From: Avena insularis
Taxonomy: Eukaryota > Streptophyta > Magnoliopsida > Poales > Poaceae
NCBI GenBank assembly: GCA_023614405.1
Contig: CM042697.1
Coordinates: 307,242,323 to 307,306,322 of the forward strand
Length of the DNA: 64,000 nucleotides
Direction: 5' to 3'
Below are positions 1-9,636 of this stretch, piece by piece. The notes below the pieces were generated by a model. It was not told the DNA's origin. It saw only the letters and a list, made by a program, of their open reading frames with translations, and did not search any database. How positions within the stretch are numbered: position 1 is the stretch's first letter; each line of letters starts with the position of its first letter. The translations under genes and the position numbers were made by a program.

Positions 1-190
1 TCCTCCATTGGTCAGAATAGGAAATCACCTTTATTAGAGCTGATCATCCGCTTTGAGTACCTCAGTCGGGTCATTCAGCTCTCATCGTTGATGCACAAAC
101 TGGCGGGTTTCATATGAGCAATGTATTCATGGACACGGGCAGCAATATCAACCTTATCTACGCCAAAACTCTACGAGCCATGAACATCGC
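1..190 (+). pseudogene. Gypsy-1 protease region, left fragment
   Basis: The plus strand encodes the part of a Ty3/Gypsy polyprotein that leads into the aspartic protease. The active-site motif DTGS is followed by a stretch reading NINLIYAKTLRAMNI, which is typical of plant Gypsy proteases. Reading upstream of the motif is degraded, with a stop near the window start. The coding sequence is cut after base 190 by the Gypsy-2 insertion and resumes at 43645, where the next residues of the same domain are found. The element therefore extends left of the window and is the oldest layer here. It is a dead fragment and no function is retained. Confidence 0.8.
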
Positions 191-334
191 TGACGAGGTT
201 TGGATTCATCAATGCCCATTGTTATGGACTTGGGTTCTAGAGAAGGAGGGGATGCTGTAGATCACAGAACGGATAATACACTAGGAACACGGGGATATGA
301 GGTTTACCCAGGTACAGGCCCCCGGAGGGAAAAC
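191..334 (-). repeat. Gypsy-2 3' LTR, distal part
   Basis: This stretch is collinear with 43132-43275 of the other LTR, with about 20 differences. It is cut by SIRE-1 at 334, and the LTR resumes at 14893 after the duplicated AAAAC. Confidence 0.85.
330..334. other. Target-site duplication AAAAC, left copy for SIRE-1
   Basis: AAAAC directly precedes the SIRE-1 terminus at 335 and is repeated at 14888-14892. Joining the flanks reproduces the uninterrupted LTR seen near 43260-43300, which shows that everything from 335 to 14887 arrived as, or derives from, one insertion. Confidence 0.9.
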
Positions 335-1102
335 TAAAAGGATCGTATGGGCAACTAGAGGGGGGGGTGAATAGGCGCTACTTCAAATTTTACTCTTTTT
401 CAAATTAGGGTTTGACAAGAAAGGTAAATTCTCTAGAATATGCAACTATGGTGAATTTACCTATATGTCAAACAAGCACAAGCTAACACAACACTAAGCA
501 AGAATAAGTAAGTAAAGTGCGGTAAAGGATAGAAGTAACCAAGGGAGTGGACGCGGAGACACAAGGATTTGTTTCCCGTAGTTCCTTCCTTTTGAGGGGA
601 AGTACATCTACGTTTGGAGAGGGGGTGGTTTCAAACCACCAACGCCACGAGAGGCCTCCCTTGTTCTCCGATGAACCTCACCCCAACGGGCTCGATTCAT
701 CTTCCACTATATCGGCAACCTTCGAGGTGGAAGCCGACACCTTTACAACAAGTTCGGGGCACACATCCACAACTGAATTGGAGTCTCCCAAATACAAGCA
801 AGCTATCAAGACAAATCAAAGACAAGCTTGTAAGAACCAAATCAAAGTTACGGTTTCCAATGAAACACTAGAGCTTGGGGGCCCTCAAGTGAATGAGGGG
901 GAAATGAAGATCTCTCTTGGTGAAGATGTAAATCAAGGCCTCCTCCTTCGATTCTCCAAAGATCAATGACTTTGGATGGTTGGATGAAGAGATCTTGTAG
1001 ATTTGGTGGCTCTAATGGGGTTGGTGTTCTTGAGCAGCTCGAGCCACTGGAGGAAGAAGATAAGGGTCCCTTTTTATAGGCACCCCCTCCACGAACCGTT
1101 TT
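335..1102 (-). repeat. SIRE-1 third LTR, truncated
   Basis: It matches the start of the other two LTRs (from 3130 and 13626) on the plus strand, including a TATA box (TTTTTATA at 1071-1078, read on the minus strand). Homology ends in CCGTTTT near 1102 and switches at once into gag sequence. The promoter-distal U3, with its palindrome cluster, is therefore missing. The first base pair is TA where the other copies have TG. Confidence 0.9.
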
Positions 1103-3078
1103 ATGGGCCTTGTTAAGCAACCTAAAGTCCTCGGAAAGTTTTTCATGAACCACACCAAACTTAATCTTGTCCTTTTTAGCACTTTTGTATTTAGCAATAG
1201 CATGATCACGCTCTTTGATGAGTTTGTTAACAATAATGTCATTGTCCTCATCAAGCCCTTCAAGTTTTAATTCAAGTGACAACCTAGTTTCTTGTTCTTC
1301 TTCTAGAGCATTATTTAAAGCCTCTAGCTCAATCATGTGTTCATGTCCAAGTTTACATCTTACATCTAGAAGCTCTTAAGTATATGAAAGTTGATCTAGG
1401 ATGTTTCCAAAATGTAACTTAGCATCTCCTTCTAGGTTAGTCATAAACTCATCAAAGTCAATTAATTCCTTTTTAACATCAAGAGACATCTCATCATCAA
1501 TTTCATCATTATATAAGGGAGTAGAGCGGGATGATGAGGATACCTCCGTTCCTCTTTCCATAAGGCAAGTGACATTCTTGGTGGGAGAGTTCTCATTTGG
1601 AGAATCGAAGAGTGAGAATGTCGGAGTAGAGATGGTGGATAGAGCAGCCACACCATGAGAAGTTTCCTCTTCCTCATCTTCATCATCTTCATTGTCGGAG
1701 GAGTATTCTTCATGAGTGATCAAGACAATTTCTCCCGACTTCTTGTTGATGGGATTCTTCTTGATGAAAGGTTTCTTGTAAGGTTCCTTGAGAGTCTTCT
1801 TCAACCCAAGCTTACCCCCATGATCTTCTCTCTTCTCATAGGGACAACTTGCTACAAAGTGATAGCGGTCACCACAATTGAAGCAAGTTCTCAATCTCGT
1901 TGTATTTTCTCTTTTCCCATTTGGGTTGCTTTTTCTTTGCATTTCCATCTTGGCCTTGGCGGGGTTCTTCCAAAAGTTCTTAGCATAGAAGGCCATATAT
2001 TGACTATGAGCAATCTTGACTTCATTGGGGTGGTCCATGGATAGACCTTCATCACTATCATCTTCATCCCCATGGTCCACAACTTTGGCCTTCAACGCAA
2101 CATTGACAACATTGCTCATACCAAGGGCACGAGCACGGGCATCTTTGGCATTCTTGGCGGCAACCTTGAAAGCGGCCATCTCTTGCATAACTTCATTTGA
2201 GGTCATGAGATGGTAGTTGTGTCTTCCTTGTAGACTCTTCAAGTCGGTGGGCTCAAAAGGCATGAGTGCACTCACATATTTCCTTTTTATCCATGCATCA
2301 TCCACATGTGAGGCACCCACATTTCTAAAAGCGGTGGCGGTGGTCTTGAGGCTTCGGTACATGTCTTCATGATCTTCAACTTCTTTCATGTAGAAGCCTT
2401 CGGCTTCATTGCTTAGAGCATCATATCGGTTCCTCCTCATACTCTCATTTCCAACAAACAACACAGTGAGAGCATCCCAACCTTCCGTGGCAATGCTAAA
2501 GTGCTAAATGTGTGGGTAATCCTTTGTTCCCAATCCTTGTTGAATCATGTGCAAAGCAGTGGCATTGAGCTGACTATTGACAACCTCTCTTCTTGTCAAG
2601 TTGTTTGGATCCCCAATAAAGAGTCCATGCTCGATGATGTTCCATAGTTCAATGCAAGAGCTGCACACATGAGTTCTCATTAGTGATTGCCATTGATCAA
2701 AAGTAGCAGACTCTTCTAGCTTATGTGGGTCACATCTATTGTACACATGAGGGTGAGGGACGGGAGGATCGGTAGAGTACCAAGAATCACGGTGCTCACC
2801 CTTCCCCCCATCAAGTTATGTGGAGGAATTAGCGTTGTCTAGTTTACCCCCACCACCATACCTTCGGGGGATACCGAAGTATTCCCTTTAGGTACAACGG
2901 ATGTTAGATCCTCTTGAGGATATGGGGGTGATGAGCCATCTTTGTCTTTAAGAAGTTGCTCAAGCATCTTCTTGACTTTGTTGACCAAGGAAGAGCTCAA
3001 TCTTGTTTCCAAGTTTCTAAGATCTTCCATGGTCACCGGGGTCGGCTCACTACCACCATCCCCTTCTTGGCTACCCAT
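1103..3078 (-). pseudogene. SIRE-1 second gag copy, truncated
   Basis: The start ATG at 3078 opens the same protein as at 13574. A frameshift lies between about 2839 and 2746, an amber stop at 2504-2506 and an ochre at 1376-1378. Recognisable parts are the capsid-like region, the zinc knuckle CX2CX4HX4C (CFNCGDRYHFVASC), an acidic stretch and the start of the coiled coil. Near 1103 the gag reading frame fuses directly to LTR sequence, so the 3' part of gag, all of pol and ORF3 are absent from this copy. It is about 98% identical to the copy at 11071-13574 by eye, including the amber codon that follows the sequence DYPHI. Confidence 0.88.
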
Positions 3079-3115
3079 ATTCTCTTAGGCGGTAAAGCCC
3101 AAATAAAGAGCCGAG

Positions 3116-3127
3116 GCTCTGATACCA
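3116..3127 (-). other. Primer binding site (met-tRNA type), second interior
   Basis: The minus strand reads TGGTATCAGAGC, complementary to the 3' end of plant initiator methionine tRNA. It lies two bases inside the LTR end at 3130. Confidence 0.9.
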
Positions 3128-3865
3128 ATTGAAAGGATCGTATGGGCACCTAGAGGGCGGGGGTGAATAGGTGCTACTTCAAATTTTACTCTTTTTCAAA
3201 TTAGGGTTTGACAAGAAAGGTAAATTCTCTAGAATATGCAACTATGGTGAATTTACCTATATGTCAAACAAGCACAAGATAACACAACACTAAGCAAGAA
3301 TAAGTAAGTAAAGTGCGGTAAAGGATAGAAGTAACCAAGGGAGTGGACGCGGAGACACAAGGATTTGTTTCCCGTAGTTCCTTCCTTTTGAGAGGAAGTA
3401 CGTCTACGTTTGGAGAGGGGGTGGTTTCAAACCACCAACGCCACGAGAGGCCTCCCTTGTTCTCCGATGAACCTCACCCCAACGGGCTCAATTCACCTTC
3501 CACTATATCGGCAACCTTCGAGGTGTAAGCTGGCACCTTTACAACAAGTTCGGGGCACACATCCACAACTGAATTGGAGGCTCCCAAATACAAGCAAGTT
3601 GTCAAGACAAATCAAAGACAAGCTTGTAAGACCAAATCAAAGTTAGGGTTTCCAATGAAACACTAGATCTTGGGGGCCCTCAAGTGAATGAGGGGGAAAT
3701 GAAGATCTCTCTTGGTGAAGATGTAAATCAAGGCCTCCTCCTTCGATTCTCCAAAGATCAATGACTTTGGATGGTTGGATGAATAGATCTTGTAGATTTG
3801 GTGGCTCTAATGGGGTTGGTGTTCTTGAGAAGCTCGAGCCACTGGAGGAAGAAGATAAGGGTCCC

Positions 3866-3873
3866 TTTTTATA
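3866..3873 (-). promoter_or_regulatory. SIRE-1 LTR TATA box
   Basis: The minus strand reads CCTATAAAAAGG here. The same box occurs in the other LTR copies at 1071-1078 and 14357-14364. It marks the U3/R promoter, directly downstream of the palindrome cluster. Confidence 0.75.
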
Positions 3874-3923
3874 GGCATCCCCCTCCACGAACCATTTTCT
3901 GACCATTGTAGAAAAGTCAGACC

Positions 3924-4310
3924 GAAGACTCCGATGTGTAGACTGGAGACTCTGGTCTACACCAGAGACTCCGCCCAATCTCCGGACTAGCCTCCGGACT
4001 GCCCTTCTGACTGAAGACTCCGATGTGTAGACTGGAGACTCCGGTCTACACCGGAGACTCCGGCCAATCTCCGGACTAGCCTCCGGACTGCCCTTCTGAC
4101 TGACCCAGAGCAACCTGCCCCTACAACACCGGAGACTCCGGTCTTCCAGCACCGGAGACTCCGGTGTGAACAAAGTCTGGAGACTCCGGAGTAACCTCCG
4201 GTGTAGGCTCCGGACCCCCAGACAGAATGTCCCAGCCAGATCCTGGGGGGCACTACCGGAGCCAGAACCGGAAACTCCGGACCACACCGGAGACTCCGAT
4301 CATGGCAGAC
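3924..4310 (-). repeat. Palindrome cluster CCGGAGACTCCGG in SIRE-1 U3
   Basis: Exact copies of CCGGAGACTCCGG lie at 4051-4063, 4129-4141 and 4152-4164, with more than five one- or two-mismatch copies around them. The 13-mer has inverted arms CCGGAG/CTCCGG around one central base. The cluster includes an 89-bp tandem duplication. Confidence 0.9.
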
Positions 4311-4486
4311 CGGAGACTTCGGTCTGGACTTTCCAGAATAGTGGCATATGAATGTGGTCTTTTCCCAAGAGTGAGTGTGCTGTTCATCTATCATAATACC
4401 AACCTGTGGACAATAACAAACTGTAAAATGATCTACTTGTTGTTAACGAACACCAAAAGTGATTATGACAATAAATGCCCTTTCAA

Positions 4487-4501
4487 TCTCCCCCTTTTTG
4501 G
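4487..4501 (-). other. Polypurine tract (PPT) of SIRE-1
   Basis: On the minus strand, CCAAAAAGGGGGAGA directly precedes the LTR at 4485. This is the expected plus-strand priming site and marks the 3' end of the complete interior. Confidence 0.9.
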
Positions 4502-4837
4502 TGTTCGATGACAACAAGTGATTTGCATGGAATAACATATAAATGTGGCTCCCCCTGACTATGTGCATCAAGATAATTAAGTAAAACATGTAAGGTGGAT
4601 AGTATCAACGATAGCACACATAAGTATCACATGAGTTACAATAGATGGTGCACACAAGCACATAGTCATAGACACACATAAAGTTCAAGTTCGAAAATGG
4701 CAAATAGAAGGCAAATAAGGGCAGATAGTCGCAAATCCCAAACCCAAGTCCATGCAAACCGATGAGAATGTCTTCTCCCCCTTTGGCATCGAAACGCCGA
4801 AAAAGGGGAAAAGACCTACACTAGCGCCCCCAACCGC

Positions 4838-6532
4838 TCAGTAGTCATCGTCATCCTCGGCATCCTCGGCATACTCATCCTCCTCCTGGTCACCATCATC
4901 CTGATCATAGTCATCATCATCATCATCCTCAGGGACAGCATGCCCTTTGCCATGAGGGCGAAAAGAAGAAGTACCCTGGTACCCAAACCATGAGGTGACA
5001 TCAGCAAACGTCTTCCAATCCACCAGACTATCCTGTTGGGCATTCCATGCCCCAAATGAGAGTGTATGATCAGACTCTGTGGACTGCTAAGCCCCATTCT
5101 CATCATTGTATTCATCCTCACCTTCCTCATTATCCTCAGCACCCTGTTCCTCGATCTCTTTGAGAAGCTTCTCAATGCGGCAGTTGCTTTGGTAGGATGC
5201 ATGCTGCTGCTTGCGAATGTGGACGTTCATGCAACAAAGGGTCCTCTCCCAAAAGCTGGCCTTCTTGACCCGCTCATGCACATAGTCTCGAGTCATAGTA
5301 GGCATAGGGGCATTGGAGGCATTCTTCCTCTGAACTCTTGGTGGGGAGGGAGCCCTCTCCGTCTCAATCTCCTAATCATCATCATCATCCACATAGCGAC
5401 GCCTTGGAGCAGGCCCCATGCACCCCTTTTGCTGCAGAGAGACCAGAGTGTGCTCAGTGAGGTGTGGTGGTATGCCATGTGGAGAATCATGCTCCTGGGA
5501 GTTGATGAGCCTCATCACCAAGGGTGCATATGGAGGATATTTCTTGTAAAGGATGGCATGGAACATCTCCTCAAAAATGAAGTCCATCACATCAATAGGT
5601 GCAGCATCAGCCTCAGGTCCAGCATTGAAGATCTAGTGAATATGGTACAGGAGGTTGACAAGCCCACCCCTAATAGCATCATCATTTCCAGCACTTGGAG
5701 CAATAGTGTGATGAAAAATCCTCAGCATAAGGTTGTAGAGGGTCTTGAGTCCCTTGGAACCCCCCACAACACCACCATCATACAGAGGTGTCAGCTTCAA
5801 CTTGTTCTCACCCAAAGCAGCTGAGTGCATGCACAGTCCCACATGAGTGGATACTCCATGGAAGATCTCAAAGATGACATTGGCAAAGTCATGAAATGTA
5901 GCCGTGCAGCGAGTGGTGCCAGTCATCCACACCATGGTCCTGTCAAGGTCAGTCCCAAACACAACTGTGGCATAGAACTGCTGAACAAGATGGACACTAT
6001 AGTCTTCACGCAGCTCCATCAAGTTGTAGAGACCCAGCTTCTCACAGATCCACAGGGCATCATTGAAGTAAGGGCTCTGGCGCATTTTCTCAACACTCAT
6101 GAACTTCTGAGGGCAGACAGGTGATCTGGTGAGTACACCATACACATCCTTCATGAACACAACCTGTTCTTTCCTCCAGTAACGAGGGTCCTCACTGGTA
6201 CGAGGCAGTGCATAGAAATCTGTCTTTATCAACTCATAGTACTCCTCTTTAGACATTTTGGCTAAGGTCTGCAGCTTTTCATACTTGGCCCTCTTGGCAC
6301 GGTCCTCCCGTTCAGCCCTCTCCTGATCCCTCTTCATGTAAGCTGCATCACATGTCCGCTGTTTCCGGTTGGACGGAGGCACGACAAACTGACCCTGAGC
6401 TTCATCATAGCGAGGATTGCCCCTTTGGGACTTGGCCTTGGTACGACGAGGACGACTAGAACCATCACCTGTGAATAGTAGTGAGGGAGATAGCATGGAG
6501 ATGAGTATATATGTCCCAAAGATGCAGTACAA
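4838..6532 (-). pseudogene. SIRE-1 ORF3, accessory ORF after pol (plant transposon protein domain-like)
   Basis: One reading frame runs from about 6468 to 4838 with three in-frame amber codons (5633-5635, 5372-5374, 5087-5089). It would encode about 540 residues. The N-terminal part is basic (RPRRTKAKSQRG). The middle resembles the 'putative plant transposon protein' family (Pfam PF20167, recalled, not searched), with a conserved FYAT motif region. The C-terminus is strongly acidic, rich in Asp and Glu. The hydrophobic start after the ATG at 6532 is probably not coding: it is a pyrimidine-rich tract ending in CACAG at 6469, a good splice acceptor. SIRE-2 has a homologue at 51797-52620. No transmembrane segment or signal peptide is seen beyond that tract, so I do not call it an envelope. 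Its function is unknown. Confidence 0.7.
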
Positions 6533-6570
6533 GAGCTTTGATGCATTTCTAGACTATTTTGATTCACCCA

Positions 6571-6690
6571 ACACCGGAGTCTCCGCACCTTACACTAGAG
6601 TCTCCGGCTCAGACCGGAGTCTCCGGTCCTGGGGACCAGAGTCTCCGGCCTGGACCGGAGTCTCCGGACCTAAGTCCAGAATCTCTGGTC
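6571..6690 (-). repeat. Palindrome cluster upstream of SIRE-1 ORF3, proximal
   Basis: CCGGAGTCTCCGG, the reverse complement of the LTR motif, occurs exactly at 6614-6626 and 6655-6667 with several near copies. It lies 100-220 bp upstream of the proposed splice acceptor, within the presumed intron. Confidence 0.88.
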
Positions 6691-7068
6691 GGGAGGCTCG
6701 GGTATGAGGTGGGAAGATGCTGGTGAGGGTGAATCTAGTAGATCGGGCAATTCAACAAGGCTAAAGTACTAGAGTGCACGCAAACAAGTGATTCCAATGG
6801 ACAAATCAGCAACAATCCTCAAAAAACACATCTAGAGATGAACCCTAGGATAAAATAGAGGAGAGGTACCGGATCTGTCTATGGGATCAATTCCTCTGGT
6901 GGGAATGACCCAATGGAGGACAGGGGAAGGTTGGCCGGCGGCACGGCGGATCCCAGGGGCTTATTGACCTCCGGGGAGGATTTTTGGAAGAGGGGGCGAC
7001 GGGGTTGAAGGTAGGGGACGGGGTGAAGAATGGTGAACTACTATCCCAGTTCACCCCGTGCCCCCTTC

Positions 7069-7124
7069 TTTAAGTGACAGAAACCGTCCGGACCGGAGAC
7101 TCCGGTCTACACCGGAGACTCCGG
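7069..7124 (-). promoter_or_regulatory. Proposed internal promoter for SIRE-1 ORF3
   Basis: Two exact CCGGAGACTCCGG palindromes (7093-7105 and 7112-7124) lie just upstream, on the minus strand, of CACTTAAAGAAG, a TATA-like TTAAAG at about 7070-7075. SIRE-2 has palindromes followed by a canonical CTATAAAG at the corresponding place. The palindromes are seen; promoter activity is inferred. Confidence 0.5.
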
Positions 7125-7333
7125 TCCTCCTCGACCAAAATTTCCAGGAAAAGTGTTTGGGGACATATATGAGAGATACATGGTTTTTAAGATAGGTATA
7201 GGGCTTGGGTTGAGACATCAAACTGTGAAGAACCAACAAGAGCCATAGGGTTTCAAAAAATGTTCAGAAAAGCTCCAAGAGACTAGAATCAAGCAAATGA
7301 CAAACATGAGTAAGTGTCAACCTCTCGAACGAG

Positions 7334-7430
7334 AGAGGGCGGTGGCCTAGGCCACCATATTTGAGTATACTTGGCTTGGCACCACTAAGATATATCTTGG
7401 GTCCATTACCAAAACTCATCATTAATCTCA
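7334..7430 (-). other. Conserved non-coding block with two palindromes (SIRE-1 copy)
   Basis: It contains the perfect palindromes AAGATATATCTT (7387-7398) and GGTGGCCTAGGCCACC (7341-7356). Between and around them, sequence aligns closely with 50788-50880 in SIRE-2, although the two elements are otherwise well diverged outside coding DNA. Confidence 0.75.
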
Positions 7431-7516
7431 CATATCACTGAATGATATTAAGAGGAATGATTTTGATTGCTTTGGGCATAATGGGGGGAGGGATGGTCCA
7501 ATCAATTAGGACCGCA

Positions 7517-7524
7517 CTCCCCCT
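7517..7524 (-). other. Internal polypurine tract after pol (SIRE-1)
   Basis: The minus strand reads TGTAGGCATGGATATAGGGG then GAGTG about 110 bp after the RNase H stop. SIRE-2 has the matching TGTAGGCATGGACTTAGAGG then GAGTG near 50690. The terminal PPT is elsewhere (4487-4501), so this is a second, internal tract. Confidence 0.6.
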
Positions 7525-7632
7525 ATATCCATGCCTACACCTAAACCAAACATGAGATTAAACATAGGTGAGAGTGCAAGAATATCAAGTCAAGCTCCTT
7601 GAATCTACGATATTTAGTTCATAACTCAAGTA

Positions 7633-9552
7633 TCAAAACCTTGCTTCATCAAGTGGCTTCGTGAAGATATCGGCAAGTTGATCTTTGGTTGATACATATG
7701 ATAGATCAATATCACCTCGAGCAACATGATCTCTAATGAAGTGATGGCGAATCTCAATATGCTTTGTCCTTGTGTGATCCACCGGGTTGTAGGCAATCTT
7801 GATGGCACTTTCATTGTCACATAGAAGAGGCACTTTGTCACAATGGACACCGTATTCCTTTAAAGTTTGCCTCATCCATAGCAATTGGGTGCAAGCACTA
7901 GCAGCTGCCACATACTCGGCTTCGGCGGTGGAGAGAGATATACAATTTTGCTTCTTGGAAGACCAACATACCAAGGACCTACCAAGGAATTGGCAAGCCC
8001 CGGATGTTGATTTTCTATCATCCTTGTCACCCGCCCAATCCGAATCCGTGTATCCACAAAGAGCAAATGTTGAGCCTCGAGGATACCAAAGACCATAAAA
8101 TGGGGTATGAACCAAATATCGAAAGATTCTCTTGACCGCCATTAAATGGCTTTCTTTAGGAGCCGCTTGATATCTTGCACACACACCTACACTCAACACA
8201 ATATCGGGTCTAGATGCACAAAGGTAAAGCAAAGAACCAATCATAGGCCGGTATACCTTTTGATCCACATCTTTACCATTTGGATTTTGTTCTAGATGCG
8301 TCTTTGTAGCCATGGGAGTAGGAGTTCCATTTAAATCTTGCATTTTGAATCTCTTGAGCATATCTTGAGTATACTTGGCTTGATTGAAGAATGTCCCTCC
8401 TCTAACTTGCTTGATCTCAAAACCAAGAAATACTCTCAACTCCCCCATCAAAGACATTCGGAACCTACTAGTCATAAGCTTTGAGAATTCAGCATTAAAA
8501 GCTTTGTTAGAAGAGCCAAAGATAATATCATCAACATATATTTGGCATACAAAAAGCTCCCCATTGACTTTCTTAGTAAAAAGAGTGGGATCGATTTTCC
8601 CAACCTCAAATCCACGGTCAAACAAAAGCTCTCTAAGGTGCTCATACCACGTGCGTGGGGCTTGCTTGAGCGCATAGAGCGCCTTATCAAGTTTGTAGAC
8701 ATGGTTTGGGAAGTTGGGGTCCTCAAATCCCGGGGGTTGCTTAACATATACCAATTCATTTAGTGAACCATAAAGAAATGCACTTTCTACATCCATTTGT
8801 TGCAACTTAAAGTTATGATGTGCCGCATAAGCAAGAAGGATACAAATGGACTCAAGGCGAGCCACGGGTGCATATGTCTCTCCATAGTCAATACCTTCAA
8901 TTTGAGAGAACCCTTGTGCAACCAATTTAGCCTTGTTCCTTACTATGATTCCATGCTCATCTTGCTTGTTATTGAATATCCACTTTGTTCCAATAACATT
9001 GCGGCAATCCTTTGGCTTCTCTACTAACTTCCATACTTTGTTTCTCTCAAAGTTGTTGAGTTCTTTGTGCATAGCTTCTAACCAATCCGAATCTTCAAGG
9101 GCTTCCCACACTTTCTTTGGTTCAATCATGGAGATGTGTGTTTGGTGTTCACTAAACCTCTTCAATTGTGCTCTTGTGGAAATACCTTTCCTTAGATCAC
9201 CAACTACATTTTGTAGAGTGTGATCTCTTAATTCCAACATTCTTTCCTTTCTAGCTTCGCGACGAGCGTGGGTCTCCGTGTTGTTTCTTGGAGGACCCTC
9301 TTCATCATATTGATCCTCGTCTTGACCATCATCTTGACCTTGATCATCATTGGAATCATCCTCTACATTGGGAGGCGAAGATTGACCTTGGTCATGATCA
9401 AGTGCTCTTCTAGCGTCAATTTGAGCTTGTCTCAAAGCAGCTTGTACGGATCTTCCTTGAGAAACCGACTTGGCACCACTTGACAATCCGTCAAATGGAC
9501 CAAGCTCCCCTTGACTAGAGTTGTCACTTTGATCACCATATTGAGGGTCCAC
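7633..9552 (-). CDS. SIRE-1 reverse transcriptase - RNase H (open 639-codon segment of pol)
   Basis: This is the Copia RT followed by RNase H, which copy the genomic RNA into DNA in the virus-like particle. An acidic linker opens the segment (about residues 1-125). The RT begins near the sequence IGTKWIFNNK (about residue 165) and carries LVAQGF, MDVESAFLYG, the PPGFEDPNFPNHVYKLDKAL block and the catalytic YVDD (about residue 315). RNase H follows with DSDWAGDKDDRKSTSG, STAEAEYVA and CDNESAI, ending at KHIEIRHHFIRDHV and FTKPLDEARF. The segment has no stop. Upstream it is separated from integrase by an opal and an ochre codon between 9640 and 9590, so it is part of a broken gag-pol frame rather than an independent gene. 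The ATG at 9552 is only the first Met after those stops. Confidence 0.92.
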   Translation of the reverse strand: MDPQYGDQSDNSSQGELGPFDGLSSGAKSVSQGRSVQAALRQAQIDARRALDHDQGQSSPPNVEDDSNDDQGQDDGQDEDQYDEEGPPRNNTETHARREARKERMLELRDHTLQNVVGDLRKGISTRAQLKRFSEHQTHISMIEPKKVWEALEDSDWLEAMHKELNNFERNKVWKLVEKPKDCRNVIGTKWIFNNKQDEHGIIVRNKAKLVAQGFSQIEGIDYGETYAPVARLESICILLAYAAHHNFKLQQMDVESAFLYGSLNELVYVKQPPGFEDPNFPNHVYKLDKALYALKQAPRTWYEHLRELLFDRGFEVGKIDPTLFTKKVNGELFVCQIYVDDIIFGSSNKAFNAEFSKLMTSRFRMSLMGELRVFLGFEIKQVRGGTFFNQAKYTQDMLKRFKMQDLNGTPTPMATKTHLEQNPNGKDVDQKVYRPMIGSLLYLCASRPDIVLSVGVCARYQAAPKESHLMAVKRIFRYLVHTPFYGLWYPRGSTFALCGYTDSDWAGDKDDRKSTSGACQFLGRSLVCWSSKKQNCISLSTAEAEYVAAASACTQLLWMRQTLKEYGVHCDKVPLLCDNESAIKIAYNPVDHTRTKHIEIRHHFIRDHVARGDIDLSYVSTKDQLADIFTKPLDEARF

Positions 9553-9636
9553 ATCATGTCTTTGGCTTGAGTCAATGTCCTCTTCGATGGATGGAGCATG
9601 TTGTGGTTATGAAGATGAGAGCTCCACTTGAGTGGA

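Larger units (their letters stand above)
3130..4485 (-). repeat. SIRE-1 middle LTR, shared by two interiors
   Basis: This 1356-bp LTR starts TGAAAGG and ends CCTTTCA on the plus strand. A PBS adjoins its left side and a PPT its right side. On the minus strand its U3 contains a cluster of CCGGAGACTCCGG palindromes (3925-4310) just upstream of the TATA box TATAAAAA (3866-3873). It is about 94 bp longer than the 5' LTR because an 89-bp unit is duplicated in tandem (3924-4012 and 4013-4101). Confidence 0.92.

Noticed and set aside
547..969. Repeated plus-strand ORFs at 547, 3343 and 13836 of similar sequence
   Set aside because: They are antisense readings of the same LTR in three copies; there is no codon-level conservation beyond nucleotide identity.
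3924..4310. Palindromes as rho-independent terminators or a CRISPR array
   Set aside because: Spacing is irregular, there are no unique spacers of constant length, and the genome is plant nuclear; the motif sits upstream of a TATA box.
335..4485. A separate short Copia element distinct from 4486-14887
   Set aside because: No target duplication at 4485/4486; the PPT abuts the LTR there and the AAAAC duplication is at 330-334 and 14888-14892, so it is one composite unit.
4838..6532. An envelope gene, as claimed for some SIRE elements
   Set aside because: The hydrophobic N-terminus is a probable splice-acceptor tract; no transmembrane anchor or fusion peptide is visible; the C-terminus is acidic and soluble-looking.
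8384..9483. Plus-strand ORFs opposite RT of SIRE-1
   Set aside because: Shadows of the minus-strand pol frame; the minus frame carries YVDD and RNase H motifs.
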